Origin: Solen grandis
Lineage: Eukaryota; Mollusca; Bivalvia; Adapedonta; Solenidae
Assembly (NCBI GenBank): GCA_021229015.1
Contig: CM037781.1
Location: forward strand, 65,554,035-65,618,034
Direction: 5' to 3'
Length of the DNA: 64,000 nucleotides
Shown: one piece after another, positions 1-11,808 of the stretch
Position numbering within the stretch: position 1 is the first letter of the stretch
Layout of the letters: every line of letters starts with the position of its first letter
Notes under the pieces: generated by a model
Databases searched by the model: none
What the model was told of the DNA's origin: nothing
What the model saw: only the letters and a program-made list of their open reading frames with translations
Translations under genes and position numbers: made by a program

Positions 1-1337
1 GACCTTCAGCCTTTTCCGGTTTGATTTTGACAGGAAGTGTACACATAACCATACAATATAGATATATTTAGATTATTCCTCTCTTTAAAATAGAGATACT
101 GGATATACATTTTCTGCCGTCTGTCAAATATTCTTTTTGATAAAAAAAAAACATAGCGGCCATAAATGTTCGCAACATTCATTATAATGAAGAAAATGAT
201 AACCCGTGAAATTAATAATACGGTAAAAGTCCCTTAGTCCGAGATAATTTTATCCGTGGTTACTCTTAAAGGGTGTATAAAAGACACAAGTCACTGTGTT
301 GTTTAGATATGTATTTCAACACAGATATCCAAATAAAAACAAAAGCAACAGTACTGTACAGTATTCTGTATAAATTTACTACAGATGATATTTGACTACA
401 AATACCAATAAACTGACCTGGCAGAGTTCTGCACTGGACGCAGGTTAGAACTCGAATAATTGTTTTGAATAGCAAAATGACACTGAAAAAGACGATGGAA
501 TAAACTAACATGCCAACCACAAATCACTCGACAGGGGGTAGCATCACTGGCAGAGGCCTGCAACACGTCCCCTCGTTACAGAGAACGGATGCAGCCAACA
601 GTCAGTGAATTGACCAAAGATAAATGGCCAGTGAAGGCATTAAATATGTCGGACATTTTATCAAAATAAACAATTCAAGCCTGACACGAGACAGATGATA
701 AATGCTTAAAATCATGAAAGTATTTACTGACCTTTACACATGAAGAAAACAAAATCAAAGATATGCAATAGTTGTATAAATTGAACCTATATCAATTATG
801 AAAAATAATCACCGTGTATGAACATATGAAATTAAATATAACAATGTCAATTTATAAATAATATTATACTTAAATCAAAATGCCAAACACATTTACAGAA
901 ATATATTACTCTACACGAGAGAGAGGAACAAAATCTATAGTGTTGTAGCGTAAATTATTCACCAGAATAATTTACCGCTACAGCAAAAAATGCACCTTAG
1001 TAAATTTATAAAAACGACGATATAGAAGATGTAGCTCATGAAAAAGATACCACTGTGGTACTTTAAAACTTTAATGGCATTCATGTACATTTTTGTATTC
1101 TATCTATTTATCTCAATGAAATTGCAATATTCGAACGGTATATTAAAATAATGTTGTTGTTGTTGTTGTTGTTTTTCTCTTTTTATAAATTTAAATCCAT
1201 GAATTTGCTTTAATATCTGATGTTTCCTACACATGTTTACACATCTTATATCTTAAATCACTAGCATCAGCTATAATAATTCCTAGATATCAATGTGATA
1301 CAAAATTTTGTCTAAATGAATGTACGAACACAATATC

Positions 1338-1573
1338 CATGTGGGTACGATCCCCGGCCGCGACATACAAGAGTCGTAAAAATTGGTACTGGCATAGCTC
1401 CCTTACTTGGCGCTTAGCATATAAGGGTAGTTGCAGGACTGGTTATCCCGGTGTCAAGATAATGTGACTGGGTGTGGCATCATGCAACATGCATAGGGCG
1501 TGATACTGCAGATGTCTGTCACAAGTAGATATCGTCTCCAAATGAATGAAATATTGTCGATGGGAGGTGAAAC
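1338..1573 (+). repeat. SINE family A copy
   Basis: Begins with a tRNA B-box-like GTACGATCCCCGG and ends with GTGAAACCCAACAAACAAAC. Diverged copies at 7494, 8783, 53178 and 56084 share the internal blocks GCTCCCTTGCTTGGCG, GACTGGGTGTGG and AAGTAGACAT. Probably a tRNA-derived SINE truncated at its 5' end. Confidence 0.7.
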
Positions 1574-1814
1574 CCAACAAACAAACATACACAATATTCA
1601 ACCGATATTCAATACATATTTTTTTACCAGTTATAATATACGAGATATTTTTTTAAACCGCAGTCCTTAAATATTTCAAATATGTCTGTTTCCTTGCTTG
1701 GATTTAACGGCCTGTTTAAAGTCTTTCAAACATTTTGGGGAACTTTTTCTCTAATAAGACATATATAGTGCTGCCACACTGTGACAATTAAAATGATACC
1801 ACATACAGTCATAT

Positions 1815-1925
1815 TATCCTGACACTGGGCCAACCAATCCTAGCCTCTAACCTTATGTGTGCCAAACACAAGTGCTATTTTAACGACTTTGGCATTTTGC
1901 GGCCGGAGATCGAACCCACGAACTT
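1815..1925 (-). repeat. SINE family A fragment, reverse orientation
   Basis: On the minus strand reads the B-box-like GGTTCGATCTCCGGCC and further family A head sequence (GGCACACATAAGG). Only the head is present. Confidence 0.5.
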
Positions 1926-2650
1926 CAGTTACTAGTCGAACAAACAATTATGGATATTGTGACGTATAAACTACACTGACCCAAAATGAAACTTGACACC
2001 GACTTCATCAGTAAATAATTGTGTTTACAGGTATATACTGCACCATAGGGAAGGCGATTGGTTTCTGTCAAATATGTTATCCACTTAAAATAAAGATTAT
2101 ACTTACTTTTTAACTTACTTACTTACTGTTGATATATTTACACGATGTTGTTGTTGTTGTTTAAATAAAGTGTAGAAGTTTAATTTTGGGTCATTGTATT
2201 AACAATAAACATGATGCTTTAATACGTTAAAACGCATCTCTCTGTTTTCTTCAAAGATATCAAAACGTTTAATTTGATAATTTTCAAAACATGACTTTTT
2301 CTTTAATGTGGGATAACAAAGGTCAAAACTGTCGCTGGTCATCACCGCTGGCGATGGATGCTATTGGGGTCCACTTTTGCGAACATCATGGCCTTAAATT
2401 TCTGAGAATTAAAAAGTAAAACTAGAATCATAATCATCATTAATTTAATCATTAACAACATAAACATAATTCGTAAATGGTCAACATTTAAGGTGGGCAT
2501 GTAAGTTCAAGATAGCTGTATAATCATCATTTTATCTAACAAATAGTATTGAAGGGGGTTTCAGAAAGTTTTTACAACATTGGGTTCGGCCTCTCTTCTT
2601 CTTTTTTTTTAAACTCAAATCTCAAATTAGACTTTTGTATGCAAGAATAT

Positions 2651-2674
2651 GAGAGAGAGAGAGAGAGAGAGAGC
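2651..2674. repeat. (GA)n microsatellite
   Basis: Perfect dinucleotide run in intergenic DNA downstream of the B4GALT gene. Confidence 0.9.
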
Positions 2675-3740
2675 AAAAAATAAAGCTCAAATGGACAGAG
2701 ACAAGCAACATGGAGATAAAGAGCTCTAAAATACATTTTATATCTAGACATTTGCGACAGCAGCATTAAACTTGAATGTCAACGAGGACATCACAAGGCC
2801 TAATAATGTATATGCTAAGTTAAACATATAAGTTAATTGTCTATAGTTCTAAAACATTTCCTAACACACCTTTCTTGCATAGATCGATTAAATACCGGTA
2901 TTATAGAGAGTGTTTTTGAGATGACATTTCAAACCTAATTTTAGCATTTGGGATTTATTTGGTCATGGAGCTTTATTTACATCAGGACAGCTGATGGCGT
3001 TTTCTTTCTTCACTTTTGTTGTATTAATTCGTCTTGAGCAGTTTATATAGAGTATGACTTGGGGTAATACTTAAAAAACTTAAGGACATATTTGATACTT
3101 CTTATTTCTCTCAACGGTGTGATATATTTGAATGTCAACTTGATCATTAAATTAAAAAAAAAAGATTCAAAGATTTTATTTCTGTTACATCCAAAAGACC
3201 AAAGCCAAAGCGAACAAGTATTTACTATGTTCACAGGTGAATATCACAAGTCTTATTAAAAATTCCATGAAATATTCGAGCATAGATGAATGAATTCTAC
3301 TTTTGAAACAATTTTGGAATGACAATCGTTGCGTCCTGTCATACCCCGTCCCTCCACAAATAAATAAATAAATAAATTAAAAAAACCTGTTTATGAAAAA
3401 CAATGACTCACCGTTTGTTATATTGTTGTTGTTGTTGTTGTTGTTTTGTTTTTTTAATGAATGGCTTTTTAATACATAGCGTATTTGATTGCAATTTAGA
3501 AACTAGACACATTTTAATGACATTTTAAATTCCTATGAATTTATATGAGAAAGAGATTCCTTAATGTAGACACACACATACTTTTTAATCTACATGTATA
3601 TTAGTATACATTTATGTCTTTATCAATGATAACGACACACACACCATGTCTACCCATTGTCACGTCTTTATAGGTCCTTCAGGGCGTAGCTTGGCTTAAC
3701 TGAATGTGTAGGCACGATTTTCTACCGCTTTAGACCTGGC

Positions 3741-3960
3741 TTGAATTCCACCAACATTACTTAGCACTAAGTAATACTTAAATTCTTAAACTTGGTTGAT
3801 ACCCATTCCACCATTACTATTTTATGAAATATTCAAGTACATGACTAAGCCGAAATGAATTATTACCTTTTAACTAATTGTTAAGAAATGAAATATTTGG
3901 GTATTTTTTATTACAGATACAAGACTAATGAAATCCGCCCTTAAGTATTACTTCTTTTAA
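3741..3960. repeat. dispersed MITE-like repeat (AATTCCACCAAC family)
   Basis: The left end reads AATTCCACCAACATTACTTA then GCACTAAGTAATACTTAA, and the right end contains CGCCCTTAAGTATTACTT, partly the inverse. Related copies lie at 41775-41960 and 59020-59420. Confidence 0.5.
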
Positions 3961-4106
3961 TGGGAATATGTGTCCATTTTGTGTGAATTTTCAAGTAATT
4001 AAGACCTAAACTAGTTTACTTCTGACCGAACATCAAACTTGATATATACTCATCAATAGCCTTTGCAGTATAATATTGAAATTCATGACACTCGCTCTCT
4101 CTCTTT

Positions 4107-4135
4107 CTCCCCCCCCCCTTCCCCCCCCCCCCCCC
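4107..4135. repeat. poly-C tract following a CT-rich run
   Basis: A near-uninterrupted C run of about 28 bases with a TT interruption; another lies at 13724-13746. Confidence 0.85.
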
Positions 4136-4403
4136 AAAGTTCTGAGAACAAACGTACGTCAAAACCAATCATATCTAAGCACGTAATGTTATGCTGTTAT
4201 GATTTTGTATTAATGTTTCATGTGTGTTTAAAATACACGCGGGACTGACATTAAAGTTTTATATTTTAAAAGTAAATCTGTCAAGCCCTCGATCGAAATC
4301 ACTTTGGTTGTCCTGTTGACGAACTTCCTATAAAAAGGGTAGCTTTTTAAACTTAGCAAAAAAGAAAAGAAAAAGCGTTTGTGCATGGATGTATGTGCAT
4401 TAG

Positions 4404-4503
4404 NNNNNNNNNNNNNNNNNNNNNNNNNNNNNNNNNNNNNNNNNNNNNNNNNNNNNNNNNNNNNNNNNNNNNNNNNNNNNNNNNNNNNNNNNNNNNNNNN
4501 NNN
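4404..4503. other. assembly gap (100 N)
   Basis: Run of exactly 100 undetermined bases, the usual placeholder for a gap of unknown size. No coding sequence is visible on either edge. Confidence 1.
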
Positions 4504-5838
4504 AAAAACTGAAGCCTTTAAGGCAATATAAAAGATTCAAACAAATAAGTAACTTGTTTTAGGTCTGAAAGCTAACTACATATAGTTTAAACTATTTATT
4601 TCCTTAATACACTGCTTTCAACCGTTGATAAAATATTTACCCCTATCCACTCTCGCAACCATAGGAAAAAAGTATTTATGTACCTTGCCTATGTCATTAA
4701 TCCGTAAAGCAGAACGATTATTACTAAAAAAAATCCTAACGCGTGTCTTTAAAAGGACTGGTGTAGCCATTACATATCGCCTTTAAAAGATAACTATAAT
4801 AGTACATGTATTGGTAATGATATACGAATGTATGAAAATTACATATGTGTGAATTATTCCTGCAATAAATGTTACATCATGTTTGTGGCAATACAGTTGA
4901 TGGTTTTGCCTGTTCACTGAACTGGAAGACTAATTTTCAATATTTTTATTTTCAATTGAATTGTATTTATTATGATTGAAAAGTTGAACAAGTTCTTTTT
5001 TTTTTTCTCTTTTTTTTTTTGTTGTTGTTGTTGTTTTTAAAAATTACACTTTATTTAGCAAAGTTTCTGCTATATGCCCTCGTCATGTTTAAGGTGTTAA
5101 AAAACATGACGTTACATATGCAGCTAAACAAAATATAATAACATGAGCACTACTTCTGATGTCCGTGATTCGATATAAAGATAAGAGATCATTGAAGTAA
5201 CATTCAAGAGTATGTTTCACAAAACATCTCAAAAATGAAAATAGATAAAAGAACGTCTCCAGCTTTAATCAGGCATTAATGAATATATCTTCAAGTATTA
5301 CATATTTCAATTGTTTTAAGAATTCTTGGTACTTCCGGAAGTACTCCAGTGATGGCGTATCAAACCTAAAGCTTAGAAACACATAACTATTAATTTAGTG
5401 GAATACCAGTTATAACAAGAAATATCTTTAGAAAAGATACTCGGCCACGGTAACCAGCTTGATGATTAGTGTCTGAATGGTTTAACATATAATTGATTTT
5501 GTTGTTGGTTTAATAGTTGTGTAATTCCTGTGTCAGTGCAGCTCTTTGAAATACCACGGATCCAAATACATTTGTAATTTGTACAATCTTGGTAGACTCT
5601 CACAGCCTTAATACAAAACGAAAGCGGATGTTACGTTTTTATTGAAAATAGGATCTGTCAGGGTCGAACAATCAATTCCGAAATCTATCTGTTTCCTGTT
5701 TTTTAGCGTTCTACTCGTTCAGTTTACCTTAAAAAGGTGAAGTGTCTTATTATTCGGGACAAATCGTTCGCAGCGAAAGAAAACCTCAACTTTTTAAAAC
5801 AAACAGAGATCTAAAGAACTCGTTTCCGCAATTCCTTT

Positions 5839-5877
5839 CTTTTTTTTTTCTTTTTTTTTTTTTTTTTTTTTTTTTTT
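5839..5877. repeat. poly-T tract
   Basis: T run of nearly 40 bases with a single C, possibly the tail of an inverted retroposed element. Confidence 0.8.
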
Positions 5878-6406
5878 GACTAATTTTACAATGACCAATG
5901 GGAATATAGCAAAGTATATATTAACCAATGAAAAGCCTAATTTTATTCCGCTTCATTACTGTGTGTTTCACAGGAAGTCAGGGTGAAAATAAACGGCTTA
6001 ACGGCCGAAAAGGTTAAAACTGGCATGCATGTTTCGTCCATGGACCGCCGTTTCGTTCGTCTTCTTCCCAGTTCCATGAAATATAGAGTCTGCGTGTTTT
6101 ACATTTTTGAATTCAAGCGCCAAGAAACATAAGCTTGAGAATTTTTTTAACAATCATCATACATATACTATGGAAGGGCGTTTTATTTTTTACTTTTGGT
6201 ACATGTGAGCATCATTCGACATAATTTTGTAAAATATAAAATATAAGAAATCCTCTGCATTAAATTCTCTTCTTTCAGTTTTTTATATTTATATTGATTT
6301 TAGAATGCTTTTTTTTAAAATCTTTTCACCTTAGAGAAAATATGTGTAGGCACGTGCCTACTGTGCCTATAGGAAGCTACGCCAGTGTCCTTATAGGTAA
6401 ATATCT

Positions 6407-6412
6407 TTTATT
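6407..6412 (-). terminator. candidate poly(A) signal of the B4GALT gene
   Basis: AATAAA on the minus strand, about 180 bp beyond the stop codon at 6593. It is the first such hexamer I noticed after the last exon. Confidence 0.4.
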
Positions 6413-6592
6413 GTCATTTGCGAAAAATGTTCTTACAACATAAACAAATCGCTCTTGACTGTTGACCAGTATTTGACGCTTGTGAAGGCAATGAAATATC
6501 CTTGCCCCTCGGGTTCAAACCCAGAACCTGCGGACCCGAAGTCATAAAAACTCTTACTGTTGTAACATGATACAAAATGAAAACTTCTATAT

Positions 6593-6794
6593 TTAGCACA
6601 CATACACACAGCTATTTACATTATTCAAAACATACAAACGCACGGACGGACGCACCTTCATGATGAGTGTTTCGTTGGTACTGACGTACACCCAGGTGTA
6701 CCATGGGTAGAACTCAAGGGCCAGGCGGGAATAGAGCACGTTCCTCACTCCGTCCTTATCTGTTCGTTTCAGCGAGTGTATATACACACTGTCC
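6593..6794 (-). CDS. B4GALT: B4GALT exon 7: C-terminus
   Basis: The acceptor ATCACAG opens DSVYIHSLKRTDKDGV, then YSRLALEFYPWYTWVYV, matching the vertebrate DGLNSLTY...YPLYTQITVDIG end. The frame runs on to TAA at 6595-6593. An alternative is a donor GTGCGT after ETLIMK (about 6657) joined to a further exon that I did not find. Confidence 0.75.
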
Positions 6795-8682
6795 CTGTGA
6801 TATAAGGTACATAAGTTAATATACGAATTTCCTACAAGAATATTCAACATATCAATAAATACACTATTTTGTCATGGTCACCTTCTTCACCATCGTAATC
6901 ATCTTCTGTGTTGTCGCTAACCGTTATTCAAAAAATATTTAGTGCTTAAAACTGCTATTGGTTTAATCGCGGCCCATTTATGATAAATATTAAAGTTTAT
7001 TATTTCTTACGCTTACTGAAACAGCAATAAATAAATAGGTTTACTTCATTGGGTTATCTGGATTGGATTTATCGCTGGTACCCGGCAGTTCGAAGTATAC
7101 TCCAACAGCTGGTTCCGGGCGGTCCAGTTTATAACGCGCCAAAAGGACCCTGTCATCGATTTAAATGTTCTATTCAATACATGTGTATAAAACATTCATC
7201 ATCTTTTATTATCTTTTTTTTTCCATATCGGCGATATGTTACAATACACAAATCTTTATACATTTTGGGGATTGAAGACAATAAGCCCTGGCCCCGTGTT
7301 CTCAAATATACATAAGTACGATCTCAGACTCAAATTTTAGTATCATACTCAAATTCCTATTGAAACTATTAATGATCATAACAGTTTTAGTCCGAGTAGG
7401 AAAATCACACTTAAGTTCCATTAACATGAGGTCAGATATATTTTTAAAAATTCTCAGACTCCTGAGTATAGCATATGAATATTTGCAAAACGAAGGGTTC
7501 GATCCCCGGCCGTGACATACCAAAGTTGTAAAAATTGTACTGTTATAGCTCCCTTGCTTGGCGCTCAGCATATAAGGATAGTTGCAGGACTGGTTGGCCC
7601 AGTGTCAGGATAATGTGACTGGGTGTGGTATCATGTCACATGTCACTGTGTGTTACTGCAGTGTGGGAGCACTATATCTGTCTCAAGTAGACATCGTTCC
7701 AAATGAATGAAATACTGTTGGAGGGACGGTAAACCCAACAAACAAACAAACACATTTTTGCCGTCAAAGCAATGTAATTCTGTCGGGTATTCATGCGCTT
7801 GCTCCCTTTCTTAATACATTTGATAGTTTGGACTGACCTCCTGTGTAGATCATCATCTTCCTTGCCCCAGCCGAAATATGAGTTACTGAATCCGTTTATT
7901 CTGAGGTATTGTTCCTTTGTGAAGGCGACCACACCCCCGGTGTAATGTTCATAAGGGAGTCTGAAACAGACACTCAATGAAAATTACGATGATTCAATTA
8001 CAGTCATCGTCATTGTCGTTGTCATAACAATCACCATCATCGTTGTCGTCGTCATCATTATCAGCACCTTTTTAGTTATTCATTGAATGTGTACAGCAAA
8101 ATTTTGAAATTACAAATTTCAAGTTTCTTTTTGCAAGATTAAAAAAAACCCTGATGCATATGACAAATTACCTATAATTAAGCAATCATTCAGTTACCTT
8201 AATTTTGTACCAAACGCCGACTTTCAACGACTGATTTGATTAATGTAATTCGTTATAAATGATACTTGGTCATATATGACAATTCAACGTGGGTCATTTT
8301 CTATGTTACTTGGTCATATATGACAATTCAACGTGGGTCATTTTCTATGTTACATTGTTTATTTGAAATTCGAATTTATTATCTCGACAACTACAGGTCT
8401 GTGCCGAAGAATGTTAAAAAATTAATTACTTGTATCCATATTTGCTGGAGTTGACAGACAGGTGGCGCGGTTGACCGGAACATCGGTACAGGTTCCGGTC
8501 GTCTGCGGGCATCAGGTCGACGTCATGGATAATGAAACACGTGTAGTTAGCAACGGATTCTGCCGTCAAAAAACCAACGTTAGCCAACAGTCCTCTGTTG
8601 AACTGAGTGGGATAGGCCTTGAAAAGAAGAAAATGTAAATATAGCTCTGCTTGTGGTTGTTGTTATTGTTGCTGTGTGTGTG

Positions 8683-8732
<50 letters not shown>

Positions 8733-9763
8733 CAACAAAATGTAATCATATCAAAACTCGGATACATGTTATTGGTTATATTATACGTCACCGGCAAGAC
8801 CCTGTCACTACCATTTCTTGGTCGTGGGTTCGATTCCCGGACGCGACATATTAAAATCGTTAAACATGGCTGTGCCTGGTATTGCTCCCTTGTTGGCGCG
8901 GCGCAGTACACAAGGGTTACTCCATTACTGGTTGGTCCTCTATCCGGATAATATGACTGTGGTGTCAAAAAACATGCCTGGCTTGATGTCGCAGTTTTGC
9001 TTCATGTAGACAGAGCCCCAGCTTGACGGAAATACCGACGTTGGGACGTTAAACCCAAGCAAACAAACAAAAGCAACAAACCATTTCCACGATGTATATT
9101 GTGTAGTGCAGCTGTTGTCTCTGAAGTAGGTTGTGAAGGTGGTATAGCAACAGCATCACCTGGTGGGGGCGGTCCCTGCAACATCAGATGGTCCGTGATC
9201 ATCACTTAACCTGCTGAATTTCTCAAATGCCGGCATCTTTTTTTGGAACTGTCCATTATCAATTTTAGGGATAACAAGATGAAAACATGTATTTGGTTAG
9301 CCAGCAGTAAAGAGCCAGGCCAGCCTACACGGATGTGCAGGTTGGCCTGGCTCTTTACTGGTGGCAAAGGTTAGCACTTACGGTTCCAGCAGGGTAAGGG
9401 TTAAGAATTTGATTTTTTAACTATACGTGTGTAGTACGTCTTCCAATACCCATCTACAAACGCAACCATCCGTGGTGGTTTCTCCATCACAGGCAATAGT
9501 GTTACGAACGGTACTGAGACTATATTTAGAATATATGATATATATATATAAAAACTATTTTTTGATTTTTTATTTCCATTTGACTGATCACATTCACTTT
9601 TCTCACACGCGCTCATCTAACAGGTTGAACTTCGAATTCACTGATATGGGTAACCATGTTGCTAAACGTGTCACACGTGGTACCACAAGCACCTGTTTTG
9701 GGGATACCATATTCTATATTCAACCGATTTTGCGTTTACGAAAATAGCGTTTTCCCGATTCTG

Positions 9764-9824
<61 letters not shown>

Positions 9825-11774
9825 GTTTTGCTACGAATACCTCGAAATTTAAGTACTTCCACAACCCGCTCTTCAACTCCAAAATTATGAAACACGACCA
9901 CAAGTAGTTTCGACTTTTCGCCTCGCCGCTCCTCCACACGACATGACACAGTTCAGCCTCCGTAATTTTAGTTATGTAACATTTATTTTGTTTATCACTC
10001 GATAATATAAATGTAAATGTTACCGTATTTATTTACCTTGTTATATCTAAATGCATACATAAAAGTTTCTTTTAAGAAATACAACGATTTGATTTTCATT
10101 TAAATCGGATATTTTAATCTAAGACCTCGTGTGCAAAAAGTATGTTGAATTTTTTGTAGTTGCATGAAATGGAAAATTAAAAAATACAAAAGTGACGCAA
10201 GTTGGAAAAGATTGACTGAACCCCCTCCCCCCTATTAATTAAGATCAATTAATTTATTAACTGTTCCATTAAAAATAAAGACATCATTTTTAGACTCGTT
10301 ATATTTGGTCGCTAACTGATAAGTGTGCGTTTCGAACGGGTGCTTACCACTGCTGAATTAAGTCTATATTTTGTTTGAACCGATTATTTTAATACCATTT
10401 CCAGTTTGGGGCAATCAGAGTGACACCAATCTTGGCTTAACTGCATTTGAAGGCACGATTTCCTAGGGTGTGGGGCCCGACCACTATACTGGATTCATTC
10501 GTACACAGTCTCTAGACTCAAGTATTGAAATTATATTCTGAAAACAAACATACATGGATATCTTTAGCTATCATATCTGAGCACTACATGACATGAAAAA
10601 GTATGAAAAAGTGTGACAAAGAAAAGAAAGGGAATAACTAAAAATATTGATGCCAGAGTTATGGACCTTGTGCATGACACATAGTCTTAAAGACGAAAAA
10701 AAGACTCTTTTTTAATCTTGATCTCTAAGTGTGGTCTTGACCTTGGAGCTACGAATATGGTGAACATTTCTGTCCCTAGTAATTTCAAAATCCATCAAAG
10801 AATGACAAAGGGTTTGAACAGACACAAAAACTAGACTTTAACACCTTTGAACTTTAAATGTGACATTGACCTTGTGGCTACGGACCTGGATTTTGTGCAC
10901 GACACATCATCTCATTATGGTGAACATTTCTGCTAAGTGATTTCAAAATCCACCAAGGAATGGCAAAGTTATGTTGCGGAACAGAAAAAAAAGTGTAACA
11001 GATAAAATGAAATAGACAGAAAAAAAGAGGAATTACTGAAAATTATATTAACGCCAAAGTAATGGACATTGTGCATGATAATTCCTCTTGTCAAGCTCTG
11101 TCCATCTATGAAAATTCATTTCAGTAGCATGAGTAGGGCAGAAGTTATTGCAGAATAAAAAGTGTGACAGAAAGTCGGACAGATGGACAGATAGATGACG
11201 GAGAAGAGACTCCCTATGAGTAACCTATGCTTACAGAAGGTGACAAAAATATTAACCCCTTAAGGCTCGTTTTAAACGGAATGGTGTAACCGTTAAAATA
11301 TAACCTTAAACACGTAATGTTTCAACAACCATCGGATCGACTGCCTTGTAGTTGGTGATAAACTGGATGACCTACTGGCAGTATTTCCAATAAACTATAT
11401 TGATTTTATAGGTAAAGACCTATTTAACAAAGATTAACAAATAGTCTAAATCTCACAAAAGCACGTAACAATTTGTCCAATTCTCGCAAAGTCTCTGTTT
11501 CTATTGAAGATAGGTGGAAGTAAATTGTATCTTACAATGGAACATTACCATTAAAATGATACCATATAATTTAATAAGTCAAGAAATAAAAAATGTTTTA
11601 TGTAAAATAGAAAAGTACCTGCATGATGATAACTATGTTAAATGCGCTTTTTTTCTGCTACACAGGTTGAATTTAACTCATAATTTATTTCTTTTACATA
11701 AATAAACTGAAAATAAGCAGTTGAAAAATGATTATTTAATGATATAGGTATATATTTCTCTGTGATTTTTCCAT

Positions 11775-11808
<34 letters not shown>

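Noticed and set aside
8651..8968. Val/Cys- or His/Thr-repeat open frames
   Set aside because: Translations of the TG microsatellite and adjoining SINE.
9401..9616. Minus-strand open frame of 71 codons
   Set aside because: No family motif, no splice context, overlaps an AT microsatellite; probably chance or old repeat.
9671..9760. Minus-strand frame starting NRENAIF right after CAG, considered as the missing B4GALT exon
   Set aside because: Only the first three residues fit and the phase is wrong. The true exon (LLQRQQL) was found at 9082-9175.
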